A stretch of DNA of 64,000 bases from Bemisia tabaci (lineage: Eukaryota > Arthropoda > Insecta > Hemiptera > Aleyrodidae), in assembly GCF_918797505.1 (NCBI RefSeq), contig NC_092797.1, positions 33,989,372-34,053,371 of the forward strand. The letters run 5' to 3'. Made by a program: the position numbers and the translations under genes. The first letter of the stretch is position 1. Each line of letters opens with the position of its first letter. The notes beneath the pieces were generated by a model. The model saw only the letters and a list, made by a program, of their open reading frames with translations. It did not search any database and was not told the origin of the DNA. Below, in pieces: positions 37,701 to 49,700 of the stretch.

Positions 37701-40700
37701 GGGAGGGGAGCGCATTATACCTTTTCCAATTCAAATTCTCGATTGTATATTTTCATTATTTCAAGGTATATTCTGCGTAGATCGGTAGCTCGGAGGAAGA
37801 TCCTTCAAAATCGCGCTTTTTCTTTGAGGTTGAAAAGAATTTCATAGGCTTAATAGGGGGGCGCATCATACTTTTTCCAATTCAAATTCTCGATTGTATG
37901 TTTTCATTATTTCAAGGTATAATCGGCGTAGATCGGTAGCTCGAAAGAAGATCCCTCAAAATCGCGCTTTTTCTTTGAGGTTGAAAAGAATTTCATAGGC
38001 TTAACAGCGGTGCGCATTATACCTTTTCCAATTCAAATTCTCGATTGTATATTTTCATTATTTCAAGGTATAATCGGCGTAGATCGGTAGCTCGAAAGAA
38101 GATCCCTCAAAATCGCGCTTTTTCTTTGAGGTTGAAAAGAATTTCATAGGCTTAACAGGGGGGCACATTATACCTTTTCCAATTCAAATTCTCGATTGTA
38201 TATTTTCATTATTTCAAGGTATAATCAACATACTCTCTCGGTCCCGGTAACAATCTAGAATGTTCGTATCTCTTTTCTCCTCGTTTGGATTGAAACTTGC
38301 GCAAATTAGTGTTTTGATCCGCAATCAAGGATCAGTTCAATCGGTCCGTGAATGAGTTTTCGGGGCAACGGGAGTCGTTGCCGGTTGATTTGCCCGTTAC
38401 GGACGGGGGCCGACGCCGGGAGCAGGGTGGACGGGGCGATCGGTGATGAACGGAAGCCCGGAAGAGTGAGGGTCGCTGCGTCGCGTCGCACTATGGTCCG
38501 AATAGCCGGTTTAAGCGGCAATAAATCGAAAAAGTGAAGTTTGGAAAAAGTTAGATTTTAAGAGGTAGATCGATAGTACATACTGTAGAGAAGACTCCTG
38601 TAAAATTTCACTTCGATTAAAGCACTAATAAAGATGTGACAAGCCTGGGAAGTGCGGCGCGCGGAGCACTTTATGAGTGCGATTCCAGTTACCGAGCGGC
38701 AGTGCTGTGTTTAAGGGCTTGTTTTCGTCGTTTCACCGTACCTGAAAGTGTTTGGGCACTTGATTCACAAAATACAAGATAAGTTTAAGATGTTTCATGC
38801 TGAAACTGTTCTTTTTCATCATATCTAATGTTCTAGATTAACCCTTAGACATAGTCACTTTTTTTCAATAAAATCGCAAAAGTAGGACCCAAAAAATATC
38901 CTTTGCACCTCTGAGCACCTCGTAATTTTACTCGGAAGTTATTGTCATGACTCTATACTACCTTTTAGTCTGAGTGGCAGATCAATCACACACAATCGCC
39001 TCAAGTTATTTCTCATGAAAAATGACGTTTTCGCGTTTCTTATCACTTACTACAATTAGCTATCATATGCCATTGACGATGACTTTTATCATGTTCCATT
39101 GTCATATTCTAGCAAATCGAATGCATTAGAGCCTAAATCTGCCCAGGCAGAATAATACGAGTTGATGGGGTTGATCGGGACCGATTGAAACTTTGTGCTC
39201 AAGAACAGCAAAGAATCGCCTCGGGAGGCTACTTTGAGGCCCCGTAAAAGTTTTTTTTTTGACGTTTTAAGTGTTTCAAACATATAATCTATCAGTGTAG
39301 ATATATGTTAGCATAAGTGTAGCTTGGCAGACGAAAACAAGTCTAAACGGTTGATCGGTGGGACTTGAAAGTAAGGCTCCCGAGCAATGAAATTGTCTTA
39401 GGAAGCCACTTTGAGGTCCCGTAAACGTTTTTTTTTTTACGTTTACCCATGTTTCAAACAAATAATCTATCAAAATGGATATATTTAAGCTTAAGTTTTG
39501 CTTGGCAGACGAAAACAAGTTCAAACGGCTGATCGGTGGGACTTGAAAGTAGGCCTCTGGAGCCATGAAACGCAGAAGTATTATCCTGAGCTGTCTTTTT
39601 CAAGTTCCCTTGATAGTAGTGTTTGACGAGGCTCTACTTTTAGCTTCTTATAGTCCATCCAATGTAAAATTAATTTTTAAACTTATAAAAAAAAAAAAAA
39701 ATTCTATCGAGAATCGAACCCGGGACATCAAGAAGATAAGCGAGACGCGATGCCAACTGCTCCACCGCATCGGCTTGTATCATTGGCCTCAATTTAAGGT
39801 TTCTGAACAAATTATTACCTCAGTTATATAAAGTATAAAAATGTTAAAAATGGATTTTTCCTGAAGAATATTAGCATTTTTGCACTCAGCGACCCTAAAA
39901 ACCCCTGAAAACTCATGTTGCGAGGTTTAAACGTACGTATTTGATTTAATGCCACTTAAACCGGCTATTCGGACCATAGTGCGTCGGTTCATTTGAACGT
40001 GTGCAGTGTTTTTGTGTACCAACCTGAATGTCTAATTACAGGAGCTTTGTACGATGGCATTGATTGTAAGTGCAAACTACCAGTGTCGTCATGAAGTGTG
40101 CCCCGCCGCGCTAAGGACAAATGCCGTATGAGCGTTTGGATGTTGCCGAATTTCCCCCGATGAAAGTTTTTATTTTTGTGGAAAGTCATGCGTATTTTTC
40201 CCTGGGGGCTATTCATAAAACACGTAACGCCCTGAAGGGAAGGCGTGTGAGTCGACATTACCGTCCCTATCCCTACTCAACACATTACACCGTTACGCAC
40301 TGGAAAAAAAAAGAAGAAGAAAAAAAATCACTGGATCTAGAGTCCAGACTCTTGAAAACATTGACAAGAAAAAATGCTCTTGATTCAATCAGATTTTTGC
40401 TTAAATCAAAAGGAAATCCGCTCAAATTAAGAGACTTGGTTCTTGATTTAAGCAAAAATCCGATTGAATCAAGAGTATATTTTCTTGTCGATGTTTTTAA
40501 GAGTCTGGACTCTAGATACAATGTGTTTTTTTATTTCCAGTGCGGGGAAAGGGAGGGGTTCCAACGGTCCATAACTGCGTTACTTGACGCTTTTTTTAGT
40601 TTTTTTTCTTCTAATTTTCAAAGATAATCTCTTCATATTCTTTCCTTTCTTTCTTTCTTCTTCTTCTTCTTCTTCTTCCTTTTTTTATTTTAAATTTTCT

Positions 40701-43700
40701 CTTTTATCTCATCACTTTCCTTCCCTCTATGATTTACTGTATTGAAAACAGCCTCGATTCATGTTTTTCACAAATGAAGAAAATGAAGGGGAAAATTGAG
40801 GTTTATCAATGATTTTTCTACTTTTGGATGAGGAGAGGCTTAAGCGGAGTTGCGTATTTCTTTCAAGGGGGGTTATGGACCCAGGTTACTATGAGGAGGG
40901 GGTAGGGGGGTCATAAAATGCGGTTTTTAGAGAAATATTTTATGAACGACCCCTTGTCATGTTCAGGTACGTTACATCCAAGTTTGAACGAAAGTCTCTA
41001 AAGTTCCACAGAGTATTCGTATTAAATCAAAGAAAATTTGGCAACATGCGAAAGCTCATACGGCGTTCTTGCTTATAGCGCATCAGTACTCCGGTGTGTA
41101 GCAGTCGCGCCCGTGCGAGCGCTGGTCCGTCCATGAAGCGAAACAAGGGCGGGCCGACGGGTGCATCGAATGATCCGATGTGCAGTCATTAGCTGGCCTC
41201 CATCTTAATGGTCGTACTTGCAGTCATTCAATCCCCATAGGAATCACGGATTTCAGCCGCTCGGTTACGGAATTTCCCGGCCTTTCATTTCAGTTTAGTC
41301 ACACCTCTCCCATCCTCCCATTCTTCCTCTTTAATCCGCCTGTTTATTCATTCACTTTTTTCTCCTCACTTGTTGGGCTCGTTCGATCGTTTCAAAGCAC
41401 ACGCATTCTGTCACACACTCGTTGCCTCATTTTAGTAACTCTCTTCCATGTCGCCACTCCGAATTGGGTGTTTCCATAGCTGCCATTGGGTGATTTCAAA
41501 ATCCAATTCCCTCCGTTGTCCGGACTGGTTGCATTGTCCAGCTGGGTCAATGCTTTGTATTATCGGAGGATTGAGTGGTGTCAAGTTTTTGTAGGAATCT
41601 TCGTTAATTTAAAGAGTACATCAGGAAGCACAGTGTGTCTGGAGTTTATTCGGCGAAATATCATAGATGATTTTTTAGCACAATGTCGGCTTTTGCTCCC
41701 CATGGACAATGAACATGATGGGTTCTAAAGTTAAACCCCTTGAAGTTGCAGCCCCCAAAGTTTACAGCAAATATCCGTGTTTTTTCTCCAAAATTTTAGG
41801 AGCAAGTTTGTATAAATTTCTCTAAAAATTTGCGTTTACCAGTCATATTTTATGCCAAATAAAATTTTAGGTCAAAACTTATATTCGCTCAGATTTTGAG
41901 GTGTTTGGGGGGGGGGGGGAGTCATAAACGTAATATTGACCATTTTTTGTGTTGAGGACCACAATCCCCTAAAAACTTGACCAATTTAATTTTTTATTTA
42001 AAATTTGGATTCAACAGTAAAAACTGTGTCTAGTGGAGCATCTTTATGATGCAATTGAGCCAAAACTGTTCTCAGAATTGGAAAAAGCTGATATTTTTTA
42101 AATTTTGGGGGGTCGGAACTTTCCGGTGAAAGTTGAACTTCAGGAACTCATGTTCAAGGGTAAAAATGTCTAATCTTTGCCGCCTCTTGAAATCTTGTCT
42201 GTTAAACCTAGAGGACACGTCTGTACATGAACCTCATCATTTGCAGCCGTTTCTGTTAATGATCTGAGTAAATCAGAGTGCTTGAAAATTCATTTCTCTC
42301 TCAAAATTTAATGGATGACGGACGCTACAGTCAAGGTCAATTTCACTATTTTTTTGTGAATTGAGTTGGGATCTCGCGTTATTGGTTAGATCATATTTTT
42401 TTTAAAACAGAATGGAAGAGGTAAGCGTGTCGTGGGAATGGGTCGTGGTCGTTAAAGCAGTTATTTGGCACAGTGTTATGAGATCCATCCGAAATCCAAG
42501 AACGTAGGTATCGTTCGAAGTTGGTTGGATTGATGGCTAGGTGGTAGTATAATTGGCAAATTTTTTAATGATATTATCGTCCCAACATTCATATCTTCAA
42601 GTCCAAACCTCAATTTTATTTTTGTATGAGTTGCGCTCATTTAAAAACATCAAAACGTTCATAAATAAGTCCGGGGAAAAAACCATAAATGTAGTAGTAG
42701 TAGTAAAATAATTTTATTTTAAAGCGGTGCTTTAGCATCTAAGGCCATTTACACCTCTAAAGAGGGCAGTAACAATAATAAATTTACATGTAAAACATAT
42801 TGTAATACAAGAAAACGTGAAACCCCACCTCTATCTTCGGCTAATTATTTTTGTTTTCCTAGAACATGAATCAAATGTGTAATCAAGTGTAAACTCGATA
42901 TTGACACGGTGTTTTTCAAAATTTACCAAACTGTACGTGATAAATTGTTGACCTAACTCCGCAAGTGACTTGACCCCATAACCCAAAATTAGGTTGCCGT
43001 TGCACCGTCACTTGATTTTTTTGTCACAGCTGTAACATTCCACGAATACGTTTGCATCTGCCAAAATATCACAGGAAAAAATAGTTCAACCATACAATGC
43101 GTGTTACGGTATACTTTTTCCTCATCTTTTTTGAAAAAATAGTCCATCTACTCGCAGCCTCCGCCAAGGTTATTCCGTTATTTCCATTGTGCAGGGTCTG
43201 TTGTGTAGAGTTACCCAAAGTTCAGCCCTCAAACGACTTTTAACCCAAATCCTCTCGCTACACGAATATGCTTTTTCAAAATTGCCCTACTCGGATTTGA
43301 CTTTTTTCCACCCCGAGGCAAGTGGAATTTCTCTACCCCCATGGTGGTTCCAGCCGAAAAAATTATGCTACTGGGGGGACCCGTGGAGCCTCTCCCCCCC
43401 AAAAATAGTCAAGCAAGTTTTAAATTCAAGCATGATTTTAGCAAGTTTGACCGATTTTTCGCCAGGCATCACATGCGTAACTGATGGGGGGAAAAAATTA
43501 CAAATTTTGAACGAACTTTTTTTCCTCTCCTTCCTGCGAATTTTGCCGCTCCCAGGCAACTGTCCAGGTTGCCCTCCCGTTCAAACCGGGCATGCTTACA
43601 GCTCTCTTGCGTAACACAACAGTGTTGCTCGTAGCTCCAAAGTCGTAACTATGAGCTTAATACACGGCATGGAAGGCGGCGGAGGCTTGGCGCCTGGGCG

Positions 43701-46700
43701 CTACCCCATCCGGATGGCGCCTCGACGTCGGGAACCCGGGGCCGTTTTCCGCCCCTGCTCGCGGCGCTTCTCGGACGTCGTCGTCGCATCCCCGATCGTC
43801 GGCGACTCGACGTCGCGGCGCTGGCTGCTCGCTCGGTGCTCGTCCTCGGCGTGGCGCGGCCGCGGCGTTCACAGTCATCGATACACAACGTCCGGGGCGC
43901 GTCCTGGCGTCCCCGCATCCTCGCGCTCAATCGCCCGGTAAAATCCCGACTCCACCTTTATCCACCGTCGTCCTCCGGCATTGTTTTTTTGTCTCCCTCT
44001 CACGTCGGCCTCCGTTATCCATCGCTCATCCTCATCATCGCCGCACCCCCGCCCGACCCCCGCGCCTCCCGACCCCGCCCCAACCCGGACGGGTCCCGCG
44101 CTTTGCGAGCTTCGCCAACTCGCCGATCACACGCTCCGGACCCATTCTCCTGTGCTAGGGAAAAACGTCGTGTGTAAACAGCCGGGCGTTGCCTAATTTG
44201 TCTCGATAAAATGTGAATTTTCTATAGAACTATAATTAATTTTTACTTTTTTGCTAATGTTTTTTGGAGAATTTAATCCGCGAATATTTACTGCTAATAA
44301 TCCTGGACTTTTTACGATTCGGGGCGAAATTTTTCGAATGGATTTAGTTGAAGTTTTTAAATTACTGGCAGCCTCCGTTACAACAAAACTATCGCGATTT
44401 GTATGCCCTCCTGGCAACGGTGCGACACGAAATTTGGTTTTCATGCTGGCAGCAATGATCACATCCAAACTTCTCGACCCACCTCCTGAGGTTGGAGGGA
44501 ATAAAAAAGGATTGATGTCGAACGTTAGCCAAAATTCATCAAGAAACTGAATTTAGTTCTTAACCTCAGCAGAGCATTTATCTCCTTTGGTTTACAACCC
44601 TGCCGATCCGGTTGATAAAGTCAACAAAATCCACTGGCGGAAATTCGCTTTTGATCGCCCGAAAGTTTGCGGAAATACTGTCGCATCGTTACTTAATTTT
44701 GGAATTTGGCAACATTGAATGATCATACGACGTTTTTCCATTGTTTGACAGCTTTTTTAATGGGCCCGCGTTTTGCAAGCTCCGCGATCTGAGCAATCAC
44801 ACGCTCCGGTCTCGGGTTCGAATCTGTTCTGTCATGTCAAGGAGAAAGGCCGTATGAGCAGCCCGATGTTGCCAAATTTCTCACAATCAAACCTGAATTT
44901 TCCAAAATATTTATAAATTTTATTATTAAACTCTGCAGAGCCATTTTTTGTGCAATTTTTTCGAGTGTGTACAGAAATTTGAAGAAAAATTCTCTTCAAC
45001 TTTGCGTACAGTTAATTTTTTATCGATCGGAATTTGGCAACATTCGAATGCTTGTGCAGCACTTTCTACAGCAGAATTGTACCATCTTTTATGCTGAAAC
45101 CTCTTGATTGGTTGCTTCAGTTCACGTGAGTTTTGGACACGTCGAATCGGTCCTCCTTGTTCGTCCTTAAGAGGCTGCGCGACGAAGGAGCCTTTCGAAG
45201 TGGATTCGGTGTAAGTTAAATCCTTCGTCTTTAGTCACGGATCAGAAATAATTTTTAGGCGCAGTTCAAAATCTTCCAGACTTGAAAACTTGTCGAAACA
45301 GATGCTAATTGCTTAAAAGTCGGGGATTTTATGGAGAAGTCAGTAAATACTCGGATAAAATAACTGGAAATTTTGCCGTCAAACCTTGAATTGTCTTGTT
45401 TCGACTTAATTTTAGACTGGCTCTTATCATACCTGTGTTTTCTTTTGTTTTCTTTTCTTTTCGTTTTTTGTTCTGTTTTTTGAAAAACATGAATTAACAG
45501 CTTGATACTACCTGTGAATCACGTTATCATACCCAAAATCTTTGAAAAATAAGGGAATGACAGACAATTATTTAAGAACCTTAAGAAGTTTGAACATTGT
45601 ATGATTCAAGAAAACTTTTCCGGCTCTAAGAATTTCTCCTGATGCCTTTCTCTACCTCTAGTATCATTTCACTTTTCTCAGTCCTTAAGAATCATGTTTT
45701 CCCGCGATAAATTAGAACATTAGGACTTTTTAAGTGGAAGCCTGATATGATTTAAACGTTGTACGACAAAAAATCATCATTTACAACTGAGGGGTAACGA
45801 TACCAGGCATTTCTTCATTATTTTATCCAGTTGGCACTCAAGATGTGTCTGGGCTACGTAAACTGAAGGAAACGCCTTCATCTCACGTTGATACTTCCTT
45901 GCGGAGAACTCACGTTTGAATAATTGCATTGTGACATGCATAGACATCGCGAATTGTAGAATCGAGAACTTTTTAAATTCAAAGAAATTTGTTATCCTGT
46001 GAGAGTATATAATGCGTTTTTAAAAATCTGTTTACGTTAAGCAGCTACTAGACTTTAAGTTTTTCAGATATTTTAATCACCAAGTTTTCAACATGATGTT
46101 TGTTTTTTTTTTCCAGGAACGGCAAAAGTTCACCCAAATCGAAACGAAAAGTCGCTAATGTCTCGAACACACTCGATGGTAAGACACACTTTTTATTACT
46201 AACTTCATTGTTTTCTCTCTCCTCTGATTTTATGTTTGTTCTTTTTCGCAAGTATATACTTGTATCAATGTTTAGAAAAATAGATCCCATTGATTTTTGT
46301 TTGCTCTTGCGTTAGGTTGTACATAACTGCAGCCGTCATTACGGGCGACGGACGGAACAACACACAAAAGTTTGTGATCGCCTTATCAATCCTTAAATTA
46401 TTAGTGTTCATGGCAACAAAGTGAGGAAAAAGAAAAATAAAAAGAAAACAAATTCAAACTTCAGTTGAAATTCTACAGTTTCAGCTATCAATGTCTGTGA
46501 TCGTAATTTAAATATTTTATAAGTCGATTAATCCCAATTTTTATTCGGACGAACTTAAGTAGGTCATTGAGTTTAAAAAATTTGTTGATTTATCCGAAGA
46601 TAAGATTGACCCGATGTTTGTCAAATAATATTCGTAGAAGTAAAATAGTTCAGGTTCTACCTGTTGAAGAAAACTGCCGTAAATTAAAGGAAATAGAGCT

Positions 46701-49700
46701 TTTTTATTTTATGTTTAGGACCTGTGACCTTGAATTATCATCCAGTGAAAACTTCTGTCACCAAAGTTAGAGCCATTCACATCAAAAGCTTCATCTCAGG
46801 TTTGTGAACAATCCTTGGATCCTGACCTCGTTTTGTTCATGCATCAAGCTATAGTTAGCTGCATTTCAGAGTGATGAGTGTTTGAGTCTCAGACAACCTT
46901 TCCTCTTCACGCATCAGTCATACATGCGGATCTGCAACCCCTCGTCACTCATTGCCAGTACTCCCCAACTATACACCCTCTTCCCCTTCCGTCACACTTC
47001 TATCACGATGGACCAGTAGGCCGACAATTACAATTGATAGACAAAGCTATAGACAAAGAAGACAAAAGGGATTTGGAGGGATCCTATTGGTGGAAGCGGG
47101 TGGTTGCAATGGACAAAGGAGGTAGGTAATTGACTAACTGACGGCAATAGACAAAAGACCCTCTAGTTAGTCCATCATTTTCACCCTTAGTCTGTTCTGT
47201 AAGAACCACCAGTTTAAACCATACTCCTCCCATTTCATACTCCCTGTTTCCTCTTTGTCTATCGCTTTGTCTGTCAATTTCAATAATCAGCCTGCAGACC
47301 TCCTCTTCTCCTCGAATGCGTAACGTTACTATTTTACGAACAGCTCCTGCATCATCTCAAACGAGGCCTCTGTTGCGTGAAAGTGGGCGTTTGATCCTAG
47401 TACCCCATAGCGTGGAAAGATGCGAGCTCTCTTCATGTTTTAATTAAAATGTAGAGGTATTAAATTTTAAACTACTCTGTCTGCGGCACCGAGGAGTTCT
47501 GGAGATGACATGCACGAACCATTAATCGGACGCCTTTAAGTGAATGAAGTCCATCTATATCGGAAAATTTAAGAAAGGGCTTATCTATGAAAAGAATAGA
47601 TCGGGGTCTAGGAATTAGAGTCAGGAATTAGGTCAGTACTAATTTTCTGCCCGAGGGCTATCGTAAACGGAGGGCAAAACGGTAAAGAAACATGCTTTAG
47701 CCTGGTGCAGTAAGAGGGTTTTTCATGAAGTTTTTTCATACAAATAGACTTGTTTCGTGCAATGTTGTTTCAAGTGGAAATCATATTACTCGAAAATTCA
47801 ATCTGCGTGCATTTTGCAAGAACCTAGGCACAGTGAATCGAGTCAATTAGAGAGGTCATGAAATTTTTTACTAAAACAGTAAATTTTCATGTTTATTTCC
47901 TCACATTTTAAATTTTAAGGGGAGCTACTGGAAGAAAATTTCACGATGAAACCAATGGAGCCACTTTTAGAACCTCAAAGTTTTGTATAAACGGAGTTAT
48001 AAGCGTTTAAAGTTTCCAAATTTTGTCCGACCTCTCCTATTGACTCGATCCACTGTGACCTCATTTTTTATCCCTCGCGTCTTGCAGAGAGGGCTAATTC
48101 TGCTGTTCTAGCATTATGGTCAAGTTTATTTCAATTGAATTTGTAGAGTGATGAAGAAAAAACTGAATAAGGCGGATAAGGTAAAACATTCAGCCACCAC
48201 AGAAGGCCGATTATTGAAATTGATAGACAAAGCTATAGACCGAGAATTCAAAAGGGATATGGAGGGATCGTATCGGTGGAAGCGGAGGTTGCAATGGACA
48301 AAAGAAGTAGGTAAGAGACTAACTAAAGGCAACCCACGAGAGGCCTTGTAGTTAGTCCATAATTTCCTCCCTTAGTCTATACGAACCACCCATTTCAACC
48401 AATTAGTGCTGCTATTTTATTTTATCAAATGATTCCGATTTGCCAAAGTTCCGAGAAAAATTCCGGGGAAAAATTCCGATATACGCCCGGATTTAGTTTC
48501 GAAGATCGTCAAATTTGATCAAAGAGTCCCTAAATTTGATCAAATCAATGGTCAAACTGGCGAAAAGCCGCAAATTTCGAGGAAATTTCCAAAATAGGTG
48601 AAAATTCCGGGGATTCTGAAGAGTCCGGGAAATAATTTGAAAAGTTCCGAATTTCTGAATTAATTCCGGGAAATGTCAGCACTGCAACCAACAGGATCGC
48701 TCCATTCTCCCTGTGTCTCCTTAGTCAATCGCTTTGTCTATCAGTTTCAATAATCAGCCTACAGCAGACCATGCAATAACGAATTGGATTGAAAGGGGGA
48801 AGGGAGAGCCGCCAGGAAGCAGGCGGAAGGAAACGACCCGAAAGCGGAATCCGGAATCAGTGCAGGCCGAAACCCCGAACCATGGTCAAACCACCCGACC
48901 GGGGTTGGGTCCGGCACCAGATTTCGTCCAGCGGAAGACAGGGACCGATGATCGATAGCCCCGATCCCATGATCGAATACAAGCGGCAGCGCTAGCCAAC
49001 TTCGATGATACGTGTAATAGAATCGCCGCGCCGCCGCTCCGGTGAGAACCTGAAAGAGGTGGAATTAGCTATTTCCGGCGGGATCATTTCCACCCTTCCG
49101 GTTTTCCACCGGCCGCGGCGCGCCCCGCCCGTGACCAGCCACCTCCGGCGTTGCCGCTCCGCCCTCGAATATCCCGCTTTTACCCACCGCAATGAATAGA
49201 TTTTCCGCGGCGAGGGTCAACGCCGGTCATGTGACTGGACGAGAGACGGGAACCGCCAAGTATCGGTGGTAAATTGGAAGTAACTTTCATGATCTTCCAG
49301 CCGACGAGTCCAGTAGCCGATGGCTCCACTCATCCGCGCGGTTTAACGTCGTGTTCGCCAGTGAATGTCGTCGTCGACACGTGAACGGTTTACGCGCCAA
49401 AACTCGTTTCCACGCTCCGAACGTTTCGTGCCCTCGCTCCTCTGTTCGAGAATTTTTTGTGGTTGAGTTTACAATCGGATTTTGTTACAACTTCATCTGA
49501 AAAGTCAAAATTTTGCTCTTATCAAAGTTTTTTGTATGAACTGTGCCGTGCATGTAACGCGCATCCTGCCATAAACATTAACAATTTCGTAAGTGGACTC
49601 TTTAGTAGGAATCTTATAGAAGTTGGTTCACCGTATTCATTTCGGCTTGCGTGGAACCTTCAAGCTGACTTTCTAAAGATCCCTCGTCAGAGTTCACAAT

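Larger units (their letters stand above)
38489..39981. mobile_element. Transib-like non-autonomous transposon
   Basis: Inverted ends CACTATGGTCCGAATAGCC continue for about 33 bp with one mismatch. Both flanks carry CGTCG (38484-38488 and 39982-39986), a 5-bp target duplication. Counting from the end, bases 35-40 read AAATCG on the left and AAATCA on the right. Transib elements are known for CACWATGG heptamer-like ends, an A-rich nonamer-like block ending ATCR, and 5-bp GC-rich duplications. The 1.49 kb interior has roughly 178-bp direct repeats (39120-39560), a tRNA-like sequence and no transposase. Confidence 0.82.
40106..41080. mobile_element. Family B foldback, expanded copy 3
   Basis: Termini cgctaaggacaaatgccgta then ggatgttgccgaatttcccc on the left, and aaatttggcaacatgcgaaa then gctcatacggcgttcttgct on the right. 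At 975 bp it is four times family length, with the family C foldback at 40298-40542 and a CTT microsatellite inside. The 168-codon open frame at 40121-40627 is a translation of these repeats. Confidence 0.7.

Noticed and set aside
36741..38225. CRISPR-like array
   Set aside because: Units of about 150 bp are contiguous with no unique spacers; this is a satellite in a eukaryotic intron.
40121..40627. 168-codon open frame
   Set aside because: It runs through the family B and family C foldback arms; the Lys/Glu-rich stretch is translated poly-A and GAA runs.
43189..43614. 141-codon open frame
   Set aside because: Starts at GTG without an ATG, has no recognised similarity and no splice sites matching gene 2.
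44790..44835. Second tRNA-like B box (gggttcgaatctg)
   Set aside because: No A box at the right distance and no cloverleaf; probably chance.
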